Shown: positions 43,120-53,629 of the stretch, in pieces
Numbering within the stretch: position 1 is the stretch's first letter
How the letters are laid out: each line of letters opens with the position of its first letter
Source of the DNA: Flavobacterium stagni
GTDB taxonomy: Bacteria > Bacteroidota > Bacteroidia > Flavobacteriales > Flavobacteriaceae
Length of the DNA: 64,000 nt
Direction: 5' to 3'
Assembly (NCBI RefSeq): GCF_004122105.1
Contig: NZ_SBKN01000001.1
Span: 310,001 to 374,000 of the forward strand
Notes under the pieces: model-generated
The model's input: the letters and a program-made list of their open reading frames with translations, nothing else
Told to the model about the DNA's origin: nothing
Databases searched by the model: none
Program-made: the position numbers and the translations under genes

Positions 43120-44901
43120 TCACGCCAATTGCTCTAAAAGCGTCCTTAAAAACTGCTGAATGGCCATTGGGGATATACCACATAGTTCCTGCAATTGTGC
43201 GATGGTACCATGCTCAATAAATTGATCGGGAATACCCAATCGATGAACAGGAAGTTGATAATCGTGCGTCGTAATAAATTCGGCGACAGCACTGCCCAAT
43301 CCGCCTTCAATCGTTGCATCTTCTAAAGTGATCACAAACCGATGCTGCTTACAAATAGTATGTAAAAGTGCTTCATCTAGCGGCTTTACACATCCAAAAT
43401 GATACAAACTCACCTTTTCATTTAAATCAAAATCAGCCAAAGCGGCAAGCGCATTATTTCCAATAAAACCCGTTGAAATTATCGCAATATCCGAACCTTG
43501 ATGCAGTACCTTTCCTTTTTTATAGTCTATTTTTTGAAAAGGTATTTCCCAATCCAATCCAACGCCACGACCCCGTGGATACCGAATCGCAATCGGATTT
43601 TCCAATCCTAAAGAAGCGGTATACAACAGTTGGCGCAACTCTACTTCATCCAGAGGCGCAACAATTTCCATATTGGGCACACAGCGTAAATAGGCCAAAT
43701 CAAAAACTCCGTGATGCGTAGCGCCGTCTTCACCTACCAAACCCGCACGATCCAAACAGAAAATCACGGGTAATTTCTGTAAAGCAACATCATGAATTAC
43801 TTGGTCGTAGGCTCTTTGTAAAAAGGTCGAATAAATGTTGCAAAACACCACCATTCCTTGAGTTGCCATACCCGCAGCCAATGTCACTGCATGCTGCTCG
43901 GCAATCCCCACATCAAATGCACGTTCAGGAAAGGCTTCCATCATGTATTTCATCGAACTCCCCGACGGCATCGCTGGAGTGATTCCGATTATTTTAGGAT
44001 TTTGTTGTGCCAATTCTACTAAGGTATGTCCGAAAACATCTTGAAATTTGGTGGGCAAATGGGACTCTTCTTTGGTAATGAGTTCGCCTGTCGCTGCATC
44101 AAATTTCCCTGGTGCATGGTACTTGACTTGATCTTGCTCGGCTTGCAACAAGCCTTTGCCTTTGGTAGTGATGACGTGTAAAAATTTTGGCCCTTTCACC
44201 TTTTGCAATCGTTGCAATTCTTTGATTAAAATAGGGAGATCATGACCGTCAATCGGACCCGAATACGCAAAGTTCAACGACTTAATCATGTTGTTTTGCT
44301 TCGGATTTTTACCTTCTTTTACCGCAGTCAAATAGGTTTTTAGCGCCCCTACACTCGGGTCAATTCCGATCGCATTATCATTTAAAATCACCAAAATATC
44401 GGCCTCGGTGACACCTGCATGATTCAATCCTTCAAACGCCATGCCGCTGGCAATCGAGGCATCGCCAATCACTGCAATATGAGACCGTTGCTCGCCTTTC
44501 AGTTGGGAAGCAAGCGCCATACCTAAAGCCGCAGAAATCGATGTGGACGAATGACCCACACCAAAGGTATCATAAACACTTTCGGAACGTTTTGGGAAAC
44601 CCGAAATTCCGCCTTTTTGCCGATTCGTTTCAAATTGATCCCGGCGACCTGTCAAAATTTTATGGCCGTAGGCTTGGTGCCCAACATCCCAAACCAACAA
44701 ATCATCCGGTGTATTGAAAACGTAATGCAAGGCGATGGTCAATTCGACAACGCCCAAACTCGCTCCCAAATGGCCCTCTTTTACCGCAACCACATTAATG
44801 ATTTTATCCCGCAATTCCTGAGCAACTTGCTCCAATTGCGCGATATCGAGTTGCCGTAAATCGGACGGAGATTGAATTTGTGCGAGTAAATGTTGGCTCA
44901 T
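43120..44901 (-). CDS. dxs: 1-deoxy-D-xylulose-5-phosphate synthase
   Basis: 593 residues. Thiamine-diphosphate enzyme joining pyruvate and glyceraldehyde-3-phosphate, the first step of the MEP isoprenoid pathway. KEGHLGASLGVVELTIALHY; the TPP-binding block VIGDASIASGMAFEGLNHAG through VILNDN, where the usual GDGA is GDAS; DVGIAEQHAVTLAAGMA with the catalytic Glu; LDRAGLVGEDGATHHGVFDL; and a C-terminal transketolase domain. Divergent from tadA with only 37 bases between the start codons, and its -7 box lies so close that the message may lack a leader. Confidence 0.97.
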   Translation of the reverse strand: MSQHLLAQIQSPSDLRQLDIAQLEQVAQELRDKIINVVAVKEGHLGASLGVVELTIALHYVFNTPDDLLVWDVGHQAYGHKILTGRRDQFETNRQKGGISGFPKRSESVYDTFGVGHSSTSISAALGMALASQLKGEQRSHIAVIGDASIASGMAFEGLNHAGVTEADILVILNDNAIGIDPSVGALKTYLTAVKEGKNPKQNNMIKSLNFAYSGPIDGHDLPILIKELQRLQKVKGPKFLHVITTKGKGLLQAEQDQVKYHAPGKFDAATGELITKEESHLPTKFQDVFGHTLVELAQQNPKIIGITPAMPSGSSMKYMMEAFPERAFDVGIAEQHAVTLAAGMATQGMVVFCNIYSTFLQRAYDQVIHDVALQKLPVIFCLDRAGLVGEDGATHHGVFDLAYLRCVPNMEIVAPLDEVELRQLLYTASLGLENPIAIRYPRGRGVGLDWEIPFQKIDYKKGKVLHQGSDIAIISTGFIGNNALAALADFDLNEKVSLYHFGCVKPLDEALLHTICKQHRFVITLEDATIEGGLGSAVAEFITTHDYQLPVHRLGIPDQFIEHGTIAQLQELCGISPMAIQQFLRTLLEQLA

Positions 44902-44905
44902 GAGT

Positions 44906-44913
44906 CAAAGGTA
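44906..44913 (-). promoter_or_regulatory. -7 box of dxs
   Basis: The minus strand reads TACCTTTG, ending five bases before the dxs ATG at 44901. Confidence 0.5.
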
Positions 44914-44926
44914 CAAATTGAATTCC

Positions 44927-44934
44927 TATTTTTG
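44927..44934 (+). promoter_or_regulatory. -7 box of tadA
   Basis: TATTTTTG ends five bases before the tadA ATG at 44939, facing the dxs box in the same 37-base gap. Confidence 0.5.
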
Positions 44935-44938
44935 TTTT

Positions 44939-45379
44939 ATGGAACCCATTTTCACCGACGAATACTTTATGAAAAAAGCCTTGGCGGAGGCTGAAATCGC
45001 TTTTGAAAAAGGTGAAATTCCGGTTGGCGCGATTATTGTTGTAGAAAATCGGGTCATTGCCCGAAGTCATAATCTCACCGAAATGTTGAACGACGTTACC
45101 GCACATGCCGAAATGCAAGCCATCACCGCAGCCGCCAATTTTATTGGAGGGAAATACCTCAAAGGCTGTACGTTGTATGTCACCTTAGAGCCTTGTCAAA
45201 TGTGCGCCGGCGCCTTGTATTGGAGTCAGATTACCAAAATTGTGTTTGGTGCACGTGATGAACAACGCGGTTTTATGACTTTAGGCACTCAATTGCATCC
45301 CAAAACCGAAGTCGTTTCGGGAATAATGGCCGATGAATGTGCCCAATTGATGAAAGATTTTTTTAAAAAAAGAAGATAA
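44939..45379 (+). CDS. tadA: tRNA-specific adenosine deaminase TadA
   Basis: 146 residues from the ATG at 44939; the frame continues upstream into dxs but that part is not family-like. Deaminates A34 to inosine in tRNA-Arg(ACG). Zinc and catalytic residues: H56 and E58 in VTAHAEMQAI, C86 and C89 in LEPCQMCAGAL. The start MKKALAEAEIAFEKGEIPVGAI is the usual TadA opening (from residue 11). Length equals the family norm. It sits alone between dxs and the alpha-2-macroglobulin gene. Confidence 0.94.
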   Translation: MEPIFTDEYFMKKALAEAEIAFEKGEIPVGAIIVVENRVIARSHNLTEMLNDVTAHAEMQAITAAANFIGGKYLKGCTLYVTLEPCQMCAGALYWSQITKIVFGARDEQRGFMTLGTQLHPKTEVVSGIMADECAQLMKDFFKKRR

Positions 45380-45487
45380 CTGTATATGCCTAATTCTTTG
45401 TACATTTCCTACTACTAACACCTTCGTTCTTATACAATTAGTCAAACCACCACTAAATTCTTAAACACTTTTATACCGCCAACTTTT

Positions 45488-48400
45488 ATGAAAACCCAAA
45501 AGTTCTTGTATGTGCTGATCGCCTTTTTGGCGTTGGCCTCTTGTGGCAAAAAATCGGCTGCCGATTTTGACTCTGACCCTACTCTTTTTAAAGAGTACAT
45601 TGCTGGTTTTACCTCTGGTTTTATTCCTGCAAAATCCGACATTCGGGTGCAACTTGCTTTCCAAAAAAAGGATTGGAATCCCGAGCAAGAATTGGATGAT
45701 GATTTATTTTCCATTTCACCCAGTGTGGATGGGAAAGTGAAAATGTTATCTTCCAACACAATTGCCTTTATTCCGGATGAACCTTTGGAACAAAACACTT
45801 TGTATCAAGTAACTTTGAATTTGGAAAAATTAACCACTGTAGCGGATGAAAAACTACAGGCTTTTAATTTTTCATTCAAAACCATTAAGCAAGATTTTAT
45901 TGTTCAAACCCAGGATTTACAGTCGTACAACAAGAACTATTATTACCAATACGGGACGATTCGCACCGCAGATGAAATGGATATTGCGTTGGCACAAAAA
46001 ATTCTTACGGCGACCCAAAACGGTAATGATTTAAAAGTAAAAATCGACAAGGAAATGAGTTCGCCTACCGAATTCAAATTCCTTATTGACAGCATTCAAC
46101 GCTTTGACGATGAAAGTACGATCACCTTAAAATGGGATGGTGACGAAGCCGATGTCGAAGACCAAGAAGGTTTTGTGGAAATTAAAATTCCAGGGAAAAA
46201 CCAATTTAAAGTGGTGCATATTACATCGGGGGATGAAAACAACCAATCGATACTTATCAATTTCTCGGATCCGTTGAAAAAAGACCAAAACTTTGCCGGC
46301 TTGGTCAACATACAAAACACCGACAACTTGAAATTTAGTACGATGGGCAATGTACTCAAAGTCTATTTCGACAATGTCGGTCCCACCACCAATACCCAAA
46401 AAACAGTACAAAACGAAGTGGTTGCCACCGAGGAAGTGGCGGTAGATACCGTTGCAGTGGCAGCTGACTCAACAGCTACTTATATCAATACTTCCGACGA
46501 GGTTTCCGATTATGAAGAAGAGGAAGAGCCCAAAATGATTTCGGCCAATAAATTAGTTGAAATTTTTGCCGGAATTGAAAGCAGTGACGGCTTCAAACTC
46601 AAAGAAACCTATTCCGAAACATTGATTTTTGACCCGATTAAACCGGGAGTAAAATTGGTGAAAAGCGGAAGTATTCTTCCTAGTTCGAACAATTTAAAAG
46701 TAAATTTTGAAGCGGCCAGTTTGAATGCCGTGGATGTAAAAATCTATAAAATTTACAAGAACAATATTCTTCAGTTTTTGCAAGACAACGAACTCAATGG
46801 CACGCAAAACTTGCGACGTGTGAGTCAGCCCATCGCGAAAACCACCTTGCAACTCAAGCAAAACAATCTTTATAATTACAACAAATGGAATACCTATGCA
46901 TTGGATATTTCCAAGATAATCGAACCCGAACCTGGGGCGATTTATCGTGTTGAGTTTTCGTTCCGTAAAAAATATGCTTTGTACAAATGTGACGGTACTT
47001 CTGAGGAATCTTCTAATGAAGATGAGGAAGAAGAAAATGAAGACGATGTGAATTACAGTGGCGGTGGTGGCTATTACTACTATTATGAAGAAGATTACGA
47101 TTGGCAATCCAGTCAAGACCCGTGTTCTAACTATTACTATTACAACACCAAACGCGGGACAAATATTCTTGCAACAGATTTGGGAGTAATTGTAAAACGC
47201 GGCAATAATAAATCGGTGACGGTTGCGGTAAGTAATATTGTGACAACCGACCCTGAATCGGGGGCGAAAGTAGAATTATTCAACTACCAACAACAAAAAT
47301 TAGCCGAAACCTCCACAGATGGCGACGGTATGGCGACTTTTGAATTGACGAAAATGGCCTACTTCGCGGTAGTTTCCAAAGGTGATCAAAGTACGTATGT
47401 AAAGTTGGATGACGAACTTTCATTGTCGGTAAGTAATTTTGATGTTTCAGGGGAAAGTTTGCAAAAAGGCTTGAAAGGCTACATTTATGGGGAACGCGGC
47501 GTTTGGCGTCCCGGAGATAAGGTGTTTTTGTCTTTTATTTTAAATGACAACAACAATAAACTTCCAGAAAACCATCCGATTAAGTTGCGCTTTAATGATC
47601 CCAAAGGAAAAACGGTATATCAAACGGTCCAAATCAAAAACGAGTTGAATCATTATGCCTTTACGATTCCTACAGAAGCCGATGCGCCTACGGGGAATTG
47701 GGAAGCGCGCATTAGTGTGGGTGGTGCTCATTTTTACAAAAGCATTAAAATTGAAACCATTAAACCTAATCGTTTAAAAATTAAAAATAGTTTTAATGGC
47801 AAAATGCTATCTGCGGGTGAGAAAAACACCAATACCGTTCAAGTGACTTGGTTACATGGTGCAGTGGCTAAAAATTTAAAAACCGAAGTACAAGCCAAAT
47901 TCTCGCAACAAGTTACCAGTTTTAAAGGGTATTCGAACTATATTTTTGACGATCCTTCTCGTAAATTTTCCACCGAAGAAATCAATATTTTTTCAGGAAA
48001 AGTCAACGAAAATGGGCAAGTTTCGATTCCGATTAACCCGACCATACAAGGACAAGCTCCGGGTATGCTTCGCGCGGCTTTCATCACCAAAGTTTACGAA
48101 CAAGGCGGTGATGTGAGTACCGATGTCGCGGCTGTTAATTATTCTCCCTACAAAACCTATGTCGGCATAAAAGCACCCGATCCAAATAAATACGGTTTAA
48201 TCGAAACAGACAAAAACAACCGTTACGAAATCATTTCGGTAAATGAAAACGGAAATCCCGTTGCGGTGAAAAACTTGGAAGTTCGCGTCTACCGTTTGGA
48301 ATCCCGTTGGTGGTGGGATGCTTCCAACGAAGATTTATCCAATTACAATACGGCAAATGTGACCACTTCGTATAAGTTATTCCGCATTAATACCGATGCT

Positions 48401-51160
48401 TCTGGCCGTGGTCAAGTTGTATTTTCTGTACCTGGCGATGATTGGGGACGTTATTTAGTGCGTGTTATCGATCCAACCAGTGGCCATGCTTCTGGTACGA
48501 CTGTATTTTTAGATTATCCCTATTGGTCGTCGCGTTCACGCAATGTTGATGGCGATGGTGCTACTGTTTTACGTTTTAATACCGATAAAAAAGAATACGC
48601 GGTGGGTGAAACTGCAAAAGTGTTTTTACCATCTAGTGAAGGTGGTCGAGCTTTGATTTCGATAGAAAATGGTTCCAAAGTTTTAAAAACATTATGGGCT
48701 AAAACAAAATCGGGTGAAACTACAATTGATCTACCGATTACCGCCGACATGGCGCCGAATGTGTACATCAATGTCACCTTATTACAACCGCATGCCTCTA
48801 CAAAAAACGACGCGCCGATCCGTATGTATGGTGTTGTTCCGATTGGGGTGACGGATAAATCGACGGTTTTACAACCCAAATTGGTGATGCCTGAAGTTTT
48901 AAAACCCGAGCAAACGGTTAACATTAAAGTCAGCGAACAGCAAGGCAAAGCCATGACCTATACCATTGCGATAGTCGATGAAGGTTTGTTGGATCTTACG
49001 CGTTTCCAAACGCCCAATGCTTGGGATGATTTTTACAAACGCGAGGCTTTGGGTGTACGCACTTGGGATATTTACAATGATGTGATTGGGGCCTATGGCG
49101 GTCGTGTAAATCAGGTTTTCAGTATAGGTGGAGACGCTGATGCAGGCGGTGGCAAATCGAAAAAAGCGAACCGTTTTAAACCGGTAGTTGTCTTCTTAGG
49201 TCCGTTTAAATTAGAAAAAGGCGCCGAAAAAACGCACCAAATCAAGTTGCCGAAATACATCGGTTCGGTGCGCACCATGGTGGTTGCGGCTAATGCTGAG
49301 AGTAATGCCTATGGAAGTGTGGAAAAAACGACGCCCGTTCGCAGTCCGTTGATGGTCTTGGCTTCGTTCCCAAGAAAAGTAACACCCTCGGAACAAGTGA
49401 CCTTACCGGTGACGCTTTTCGCTATGGAAAATCAGGTGAAAAATGTTACGGTACAAGTGAAAACCAGTGGCGGTATTGTGATAGCAGGAAAAGCAACACA
49501 ATCGGTAACTTTTGCGCGTCCCGATGAAAAAATGGCCTTTTTTAATTTAAAAATTGCCAATGTCACAGGTGTTGGAAAAGTACAAGTGATTGCTACTTCG
49601 GGTAAAGAACGCTCCGTTTACGAAATTGAAGTCGATATTTTTAACCCGAATCCGGTAACTACGACTTATACCGATGTCGTTTTGAATCCGAATTCGAGTA
49701 AATCTGTCAACTGGAAAACCTTCGGAATTGCGGGAAGTAATAAAGCGGTGGTCGAAATTTCATCCATGCCTACTGTTGATTTTGGCCGTCGATTGGATTA
49801 TCTCATTCTGTACCCACACGGTTGTGTGGAGCAAACAACCTCATCGGTATTCCCACAATTGTATTTGATGGATATCATGGATGTGGACACGAGTCGCAAA
49901 AATCGAATACAACGCAACGTCGCTGCGGGAATCCAACGATTATCAAAATTCCAAACCGCAAGTGGCGGGATGAGTTATTGGCCCGGTAATAATTATGCTG
50001 ACGATTGGGGAAGCAGTTATGCCGGACATTTCTTGCTAGAAGCCGAGAAAAAAGGATATGCTTTGCCGCCAACATTCAAAGCAAAATGGATTGCCTACCA
50101 ACAAAGGGCTGCCAAACAGTGGCGCATTGAAAGTCATAATGATATGGCACAAGCGTATCGTTTATATACTTTGGCTTTGGCTGGGAATCCTGATTTGGCG
50201 TCGATGAACCGTTTGCGAGAGACCCGCGACATCTCCAATGAAGCCAAATTACGCTTAGCGGCCACTTTTGCTTTATTGAAACAAAATAATGCGGGTATGG
50301 CTTTACTTTCCCGAGCAAAAATCGATGAAGAGTATACAGATGAGAACTATTACGACTATTACTACGGTTCGCGTGAACGCAATCGTGCCATGGCGTTGGA
50401 AACGTTAATCTTATTGGGACAAAAAACACAAGCCTTCCAATTGGCAACAAAATTGGCCAAAAATATGGCTTCTGACGAATGGATGAGTACGCAAACTTCA
50501 GCCTACTGTTTGTATGCGATGTCGAAATTTGCGCAATCGAATGGCGGAAAAGGGATGAATGTGAATGTGATTCAAAAGGGGAAATCGGAGACAATCAATT
50601 CGGCTAAATCGCTTTCGCAACGTACCTTAGTGGTCCAAAACGGTTCAAATAATGTGACTTTGAAAAACAATTTGAAGAACACATTGTTCGTTCGGGTTTA
50701 CAATAGTGGCATTCTACCGGTTGGGAAAGAAAAACCAATGGAGAACAACGTGAAAGCTTCGTTGGTATTCAAAGATCGCAAAGGGAACAAAATTGATGTG
50801 AGTAAAATCACGCAAGGTACTGAGTTTATTGCGGTAGTGACTCTTACGAATTTGAAGAATGATTATGTAGAAAACATTGCATTGACACAAATCATTCCGT
50901 CTGGATTTGAAATTGTAAACACCCGTTACACGGATTACGGCAATGCCACTGAGAATACGGTGGATTATATGGATATTCGCGATGACCGTGCTAACTATTA
51001 TTTTGGTCTAAAAGGCGGTGAAACCCGAACTTTTAAATTATTATTGAACGCTTCATATTTGGGGAAATACTATTTACCCGGATTACAATGTGAAGCGATG
51101 TACGACCATGAATTCATTGCCCGAACCAAAGGACAATGGGTGGAAGTGGTGAATGAATAA
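45488..51160 (+). CDS. Alpha-2-macroglobulin family lipoprotein with thioester
   Basis: 1890 residues. The lipoprotein signal MKTQKFLYVLIAFLALASC has C19 as lipid site. A series of MG beta domains spans about 100-1300, including the MG2-type block GYIYGERGVWRPGDKVFLSF. Then come the bait-region side and the thioester domain with YPHGCVEQTTSSVFPQ: C1446-V-E-Q, an intact CxEQ thioester. An alpha-alpha barrel follows to about 1700. An unusual insert (about 508-555) is rich in Glu/Asp then Tyr (GGGGYYYYYEEDYDW). It should trap attacking proteases in the envelope. pbpC follows, a pairing known from E. coli yfhM-pbpC. Confidence 0.95.
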   Translation: MKTQKFLYVLIAFLALASCGKKSAADFDSDPTLFKEYIAGFTSGFIPAKSDIRVQLAFQKKDWNPEQELDDDLFSISPSVDGKVKMLSSNTIAFIPDEPLEQNTLYQVTLNLEKLTTVADEKLQAFNFSFKTIKQDFIVQTQDLQSYNKNYYYQYGTIRTADEMDIALAQKILTATQNGNDLKVKIDKEMSSPTEFKFLIDSIQRFDDESTITLKWDGDEADVEDQEGFVEIKIPGKNQFKVVHITSGDENNQSILINFSDPLKKDQNFAGLVNIQNTDNLKFSTMGNVLKVYFDNVGPTTNTQKTVQNEVVATEEVAVDTVAVAADSTATYINTSDEVSDYEEEEEPKMISANKLVEIFAGIESSDGFKLKETYSETLIFDPIKPGVKLVKSGSILPSSNNLKVNFEAASLNAVDVKIYKIYKNNILQFLQDNELNGTQNLRRVSQPIAKTTLQLKQNNLYNYNKWNTYALDISKIIEPEPGAIYRVEFSFRKKYALYKCDGTSEESSNEDEEEENEDDVNYSGGGGYYYYYEEDYDWQSSQDPCSNYYYYNTKRGTNILATDLGVIVKRGNNKSVTVAVSNIVTTDPESGAKVELFNYQQQKLAETSTDGDGMATFELTKMAYFAVVSKGDQSTYVKLDDELSLSVSNFDVSGESLQKGLKGYIYGERGVWRPGDKVFLSFILNDNNNKLPENHPIKLRFNDPKGKTVYQTVQIKNELNHYAFTIPTEADAPTGNWEARISVGGAHFYKSIKIETIKPNRLKIKNSFNGKMLSAGEKNTNTVQVTWLHGAVAKNLKTEVQAKFSQQVTSFKGYSNYIFDDPSRKFSTEEINIFSGKVNENGQVSIPINPTIQGQAPGMLRAAFITKVYEQGGDVSTDVAAVNYSPYKTYVGIKAPDPNKYGLIETDKNNRYEIISVNENGNPVAVKNLEVRVYRLESRWWWDASNEDLSNYNTANVTTSYKLFRINTDASGRGQVVFSVPGDDWGRYLVRVIDPTSGHASGTTVFLDYPYWSSRSRNVDGDGATVLRFNTDKKEYAVGETAKVFLPSSEGGRALISIENGSKVLKTLWAKTKSGETTIDLPITADMAPNVYINVTLLQPHASTKNDAPIRMYGVVPIGVTDKSTVLQPKLVMPEVLKPEQTVNIKVSEQQGKAMTYTIAIVDEGLLDLTRFQTPNAWDDFYKREALGVRTWDIYNDVIGAYGGRVNQVFSIGGDADAGGGKSKKANRFKPVVVFLGPFKLEKGAEKTHQIKLPKYIGSVRTMVVAANAESNAYGSVEKTTPVRSPLMVLASFPRKVTPSEQVTLPVTLFAMENQVKNVTVQVKTSGGIVIAGKATQSVTFARPDEKMAFFNLKIANVTGVGKVQVIATSGKERSVYEIEVDIFNPNPVTTTYTDVVLNPNSSKSVNWKTFGIAGSNKAVVEISSMPTVDFGRRLDYLILYPHGCVEQTTSSVFPQLYLMDIMDVDTSRKNRIQRNVAAGIQRLSKFQTASGGMSYWPGNNYADDWGSSYAGHFLLEAEKKGYALPPTFKAKWIAYQQRAAKQWRIESHNDMAQAYRLYTLALAGNPDLASMNRLRETRDISNEAKLRLAATFALLKQNNAGMALLSRAKIDEEYTDENYYDYYYGSRERNRAMALETLILLGQKTQAFQLATKLAKNMASDEWMSTQTSAYCLYAMSKFAQSNGGKGMNVNVIQKGKSETINSAKSLSQRTLVVQNGSNNVTLKNNLKNTLFVRVYNSGILPVGKEKPMENNVKASLVFKDRKGNKIDVSKITQGTEFIAVVTLTNLKNDYVENIALTQIIPSGFEIVNTRYTDYGNATENTVDYMDIRDDRANYYFGLKGGETRTFKLLLNASYLGKYYLPGLQCEAMYDHEFIARTKGQWVEVVNE

Positions 51161-51176
51161 GCAATAAAATAAATTT

Positions 51177-51212
51177 AACCCAACAGATTATGGAAATCTG
51201 TTGGGTTGTTTT
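51177..51212 (+). terminator. Terminator between alpha-2-macroglobulin gene and pbpC
   Basis: A perfect 13-base stem, 51177-51189 with 51195-51207 (AACCCAACAGATT and its complement), loop atgga, then gttttg. It ends just before the pbpC start. Confidence 0.8.
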
Positions 51213-51217
51213 GTACT

Positions 51218-53623
51218 GTGAAAACAAAAACTAGTCAATTCTTCGATAGGTTAAAAAAAGGTGGACGTGTTGGCTATCAAAAAGTCAAAACTCGCATACT
51301 GAAACATCCCAAAAAATCTGCAGTCCTAATGATTGCTCTTTTGGTGTATTATTTCTCGTTGCCCCGCACTTTGTTTCAAGTCCCCTACGCCACCGTGATT
51401 GAAAGCTCGGATGGAGAGTTATTGGCTGCAAAAATTGCCACCGATGGACAATGGCGCTTTCCAGCGAAAGATAGTGTACCCGAAAAATTTAAAAAATGTA
51501 TTGTCTATTATGAAGACGAACATTTTTATCAGCATTGGGGATTCAATCCGGTTGCGATGTACAAAGCAGTACAACAAAATCGGGCAGCAGGAAAAGTAGT
51601 CCGCGGTGGAAGTACCTTGACCCAGCAAGTCGTTCGCCTATCGCGGAATAATCAAGACCGCACCTATTGGGAGAAAATAAAAGAAATCGTTTTGGCTACG
51701 CGATTGGAGTTTCGTCACTCCAAGGATACGATTCTCGAACTCTATGCCGCGCATGCGCCTTTTGGGGGTAATGTGGTCGGATTGGAAATGGCTTCTTGGC
51801 GGTACTTTGGCGTGCAAGCGCACCAACTTTCGTGGGCAGAAAGTGCAACCTTAGCGGTTTTACCCAATGCGCCACGATTGATTTATCCTGGAAAAAATCA
51901 GGAAAAATTAATGAAAAAGCGCAATGCCTTATTATTAAAATTATACCAAAATAAAGAGATTGACCAACTCACTTACGATTTGGCACTGAAAGAACCGTTA
52001 CCACAAAAACCCTATGATTTACCCCAATTGGCACCTCATTTATTAGAACGGGTGGTCAAAAAACATCCAGGAGAACGTATCAAGACAACCATTGAATTGC
52101 CGTTGCAAAATCGGGTGAATCAAATTGCGAGTTATTATTACAACCAGTATAAACAAAACGAAGTCCATAATCTGGCGGTGATTGTTATTGACGTACAAAA
52201 CCGCAATATTGTGAGTTATGTGGGCAATGCACCTACGGATGTGCAACATGGCAAAGATGTTGACATTATTGGCGCTCCGCGAAGTACAGGAAGTATTTTA
52301 AAACCCTTGTTGTTTGCTTCGATGTTGGATGAGGGCGAACTCTTACCCAACACTTTAGTTGCAGATATTCCGACTCAAATTTCGGGATATGCCCCGCAAA
52401 ATTTTAACCAAACCTTTGATGGTGCCGTTCCAGCACAACGCGCTTTATCGCGTTCGTTGAATATTCCGGCGGTTTTGATGTTGCAAGAACACGGCATTCC
52501 GAAGTTTTATGAAACCTTGCAAAAGCTAGGTCAAAAAAACATCAACAAACATCCTGACCATTATGGTTTATCCTTGATTTTGGGAGGTGCCGAGAGTAAT
52601 TTATGGGATTTAACGAAGACGTATGCCTATTTGACGTCGACCTTAAATTATTACAACCGTACCAAAAAATACCGAACCAATGAATTTACTGACTTGAATT
52701 TCATTCATGGCTTTGAACAAGATTTCGGGTCTGATACTTATGACAAAACAATTTATGGAGCGGGTTCGATTTACCTCACCTACACAGCGATGAAAGAAGT
52801 CAACCGTCCAGAAGGCGATGAAGCTTGGAAGTTTTATGATTCAGCCTTACCGATTGCATGGAAAACGGGAACGAGTTTTGGTAATCGCGATGCATGGGCG
52901 ATTGGAACCAATTCACGATATGTGGTGGGCGTTTGGGTAGGAAATGCTTCGGGAGAAGGCCGACCTGAATTGACAGGGGTAGACAGTGCAGCTCCCATTT
53001 TGTTTGATGTATTCAATACGCTACCTAAATCAGGTTGGTTTAAAGCACCTTTAAACGATTTGGAACAAGCTGAAATTTGTACCCAAAGCGGACATATTGC
53101 GCAAGATGATTGCCCGAAAACGAAGCAATGGATTCCGGTTAAAGGATTGAAAACCAGTGTTTGTCCCTATCATAAATTGGTGCATTTGGACCCAACCGAA
53201 CAGTTTCGTGTAAATAGCAATTGTGTATCGGTAGACCAAATTGTAACCAAAAAATGGTTTGTATTGCCACCGGTTTGGGAATGGTATTATAAAAGTTTAC
53301 ATATTGATTACCATCCTCTACCCCCTTTCCGAGCGGATTGTGTGGGGGAAACACAAGTACAAATGGATTTTATTTATCCGCGGGCTACGAGTAAAATTTA
53401 TTTGACGAAAAACTTTAACGGAGTGATTCAGCCTGTTGTATTTAAGGTGGCCCATTCCAATCGAGAGGCCAAATTGTATTGGTATGTAGATGACCGATTT
53501 TTGGGAACCACCCAAACCTTTCACGAAATGCAGATTACGGCCCAAACGGGTGTGCATCGTGTGACGGTAGTAGATGAAAAAGGCAATGAAATCAAACGTA
53601 AAGTTGAGTTGATTCGCGATTGA
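51218..53623 (+). CDS. pbpC: Penicillin-binding protein 1C
   Basis: 801 residues from the GTG at 51218. A TTG at 51206 falls in the terminator and is rejected; an internal ATG at 51329 would remove the basic N-terminus. Membrane anchor about 36-52 (SAVLMIALLVYYFSL). Glycosyltransferase GT51 domain with YYEDEHFYQHWG and RGGSTLTQQVVRL. Transpeptidase domain with the active serine in STGSILKP, RSLNIPAVLM (SxN) and WKTGTSFGNRDAWA (KTG). A BiPBP_C domain lies at the end. It makes and cross-links peptidoglycan, or repairs it, next to the alpha-2-macroglobulin. Confidence 0.95.
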   Translation: MKTKTSQFFDRLKKGGRVGYQKVKTRILKHPKKSAVLMIALLVYYFSLPRTLFQVPYATVIESSDGELLAAKIATDGQWRFPAKDSVPEKFKKCIVYYEDEHFYQHWGFNPVAMYKAVQQNRAAGKVVRGGSTLTQQVVRLSRNNQDRTYWEKIKEIVLATRLEFRHSKDTILELYAAHAPFGGNVVGLEMASWRYFGVQAHQLSWAESATLAVLPNAPRLIYPGKNQEKLMKKRNALLLKLYQNKEIDQLTYDLALKEPLPQKPYDLPQLAPHLLERVVKKHPGERIKTTIELPLQNRVNQIASYYYNQYKQNEVHNLAVIVIDVQNRNIVSYVGNAPTDVQHGKDVDIIGAPRSTGSILKPLLFASMLDEGELLPNTLVADIPTQISGYAPQNFNQTFDGAVPAQRALSRSLNIPAVLMLQEHGIPKFYETLQKLGQKNINKHPDHYGLSLILGGAESNLWDLTKTYAYLTSTLNYYNRTKKYRTNEFTDLNFIHGFEQDFGSDTYDKTIYGAGSIYLTYTAMKEVNRPEGDEAWKFYDSALPIAWKTGTSFGNRDAWAIGTNSRYVVGVWVGNASGEGRPELTGVDSAAPILFDVFNTLPKSGWFKAPLNDLEQAEICTQSGHIAQDDCPKTKQWIPVKGLKTSVCPYHKLVHLDPTEQFRVNSNCVSVDQIVTKKWFVLPPVWEWYYKSLHIDYHPLPPFRADCVGETQVQMDFIYPRATSKIYLTKNFNGVIQPVVFKVAHSNREAKLYWYVDDRFLGTTQTFHEMQITAQTGVHRVTVVDEKGNEIKRKVELIRD

Positions 53624-53629
53624 TAGCAT

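Noticed and set aside
51206..51217. TTG start for pbpC
   Set aside because: It lies in the tail of the upstream terminator hairpin; GTG at 51218 follows it.
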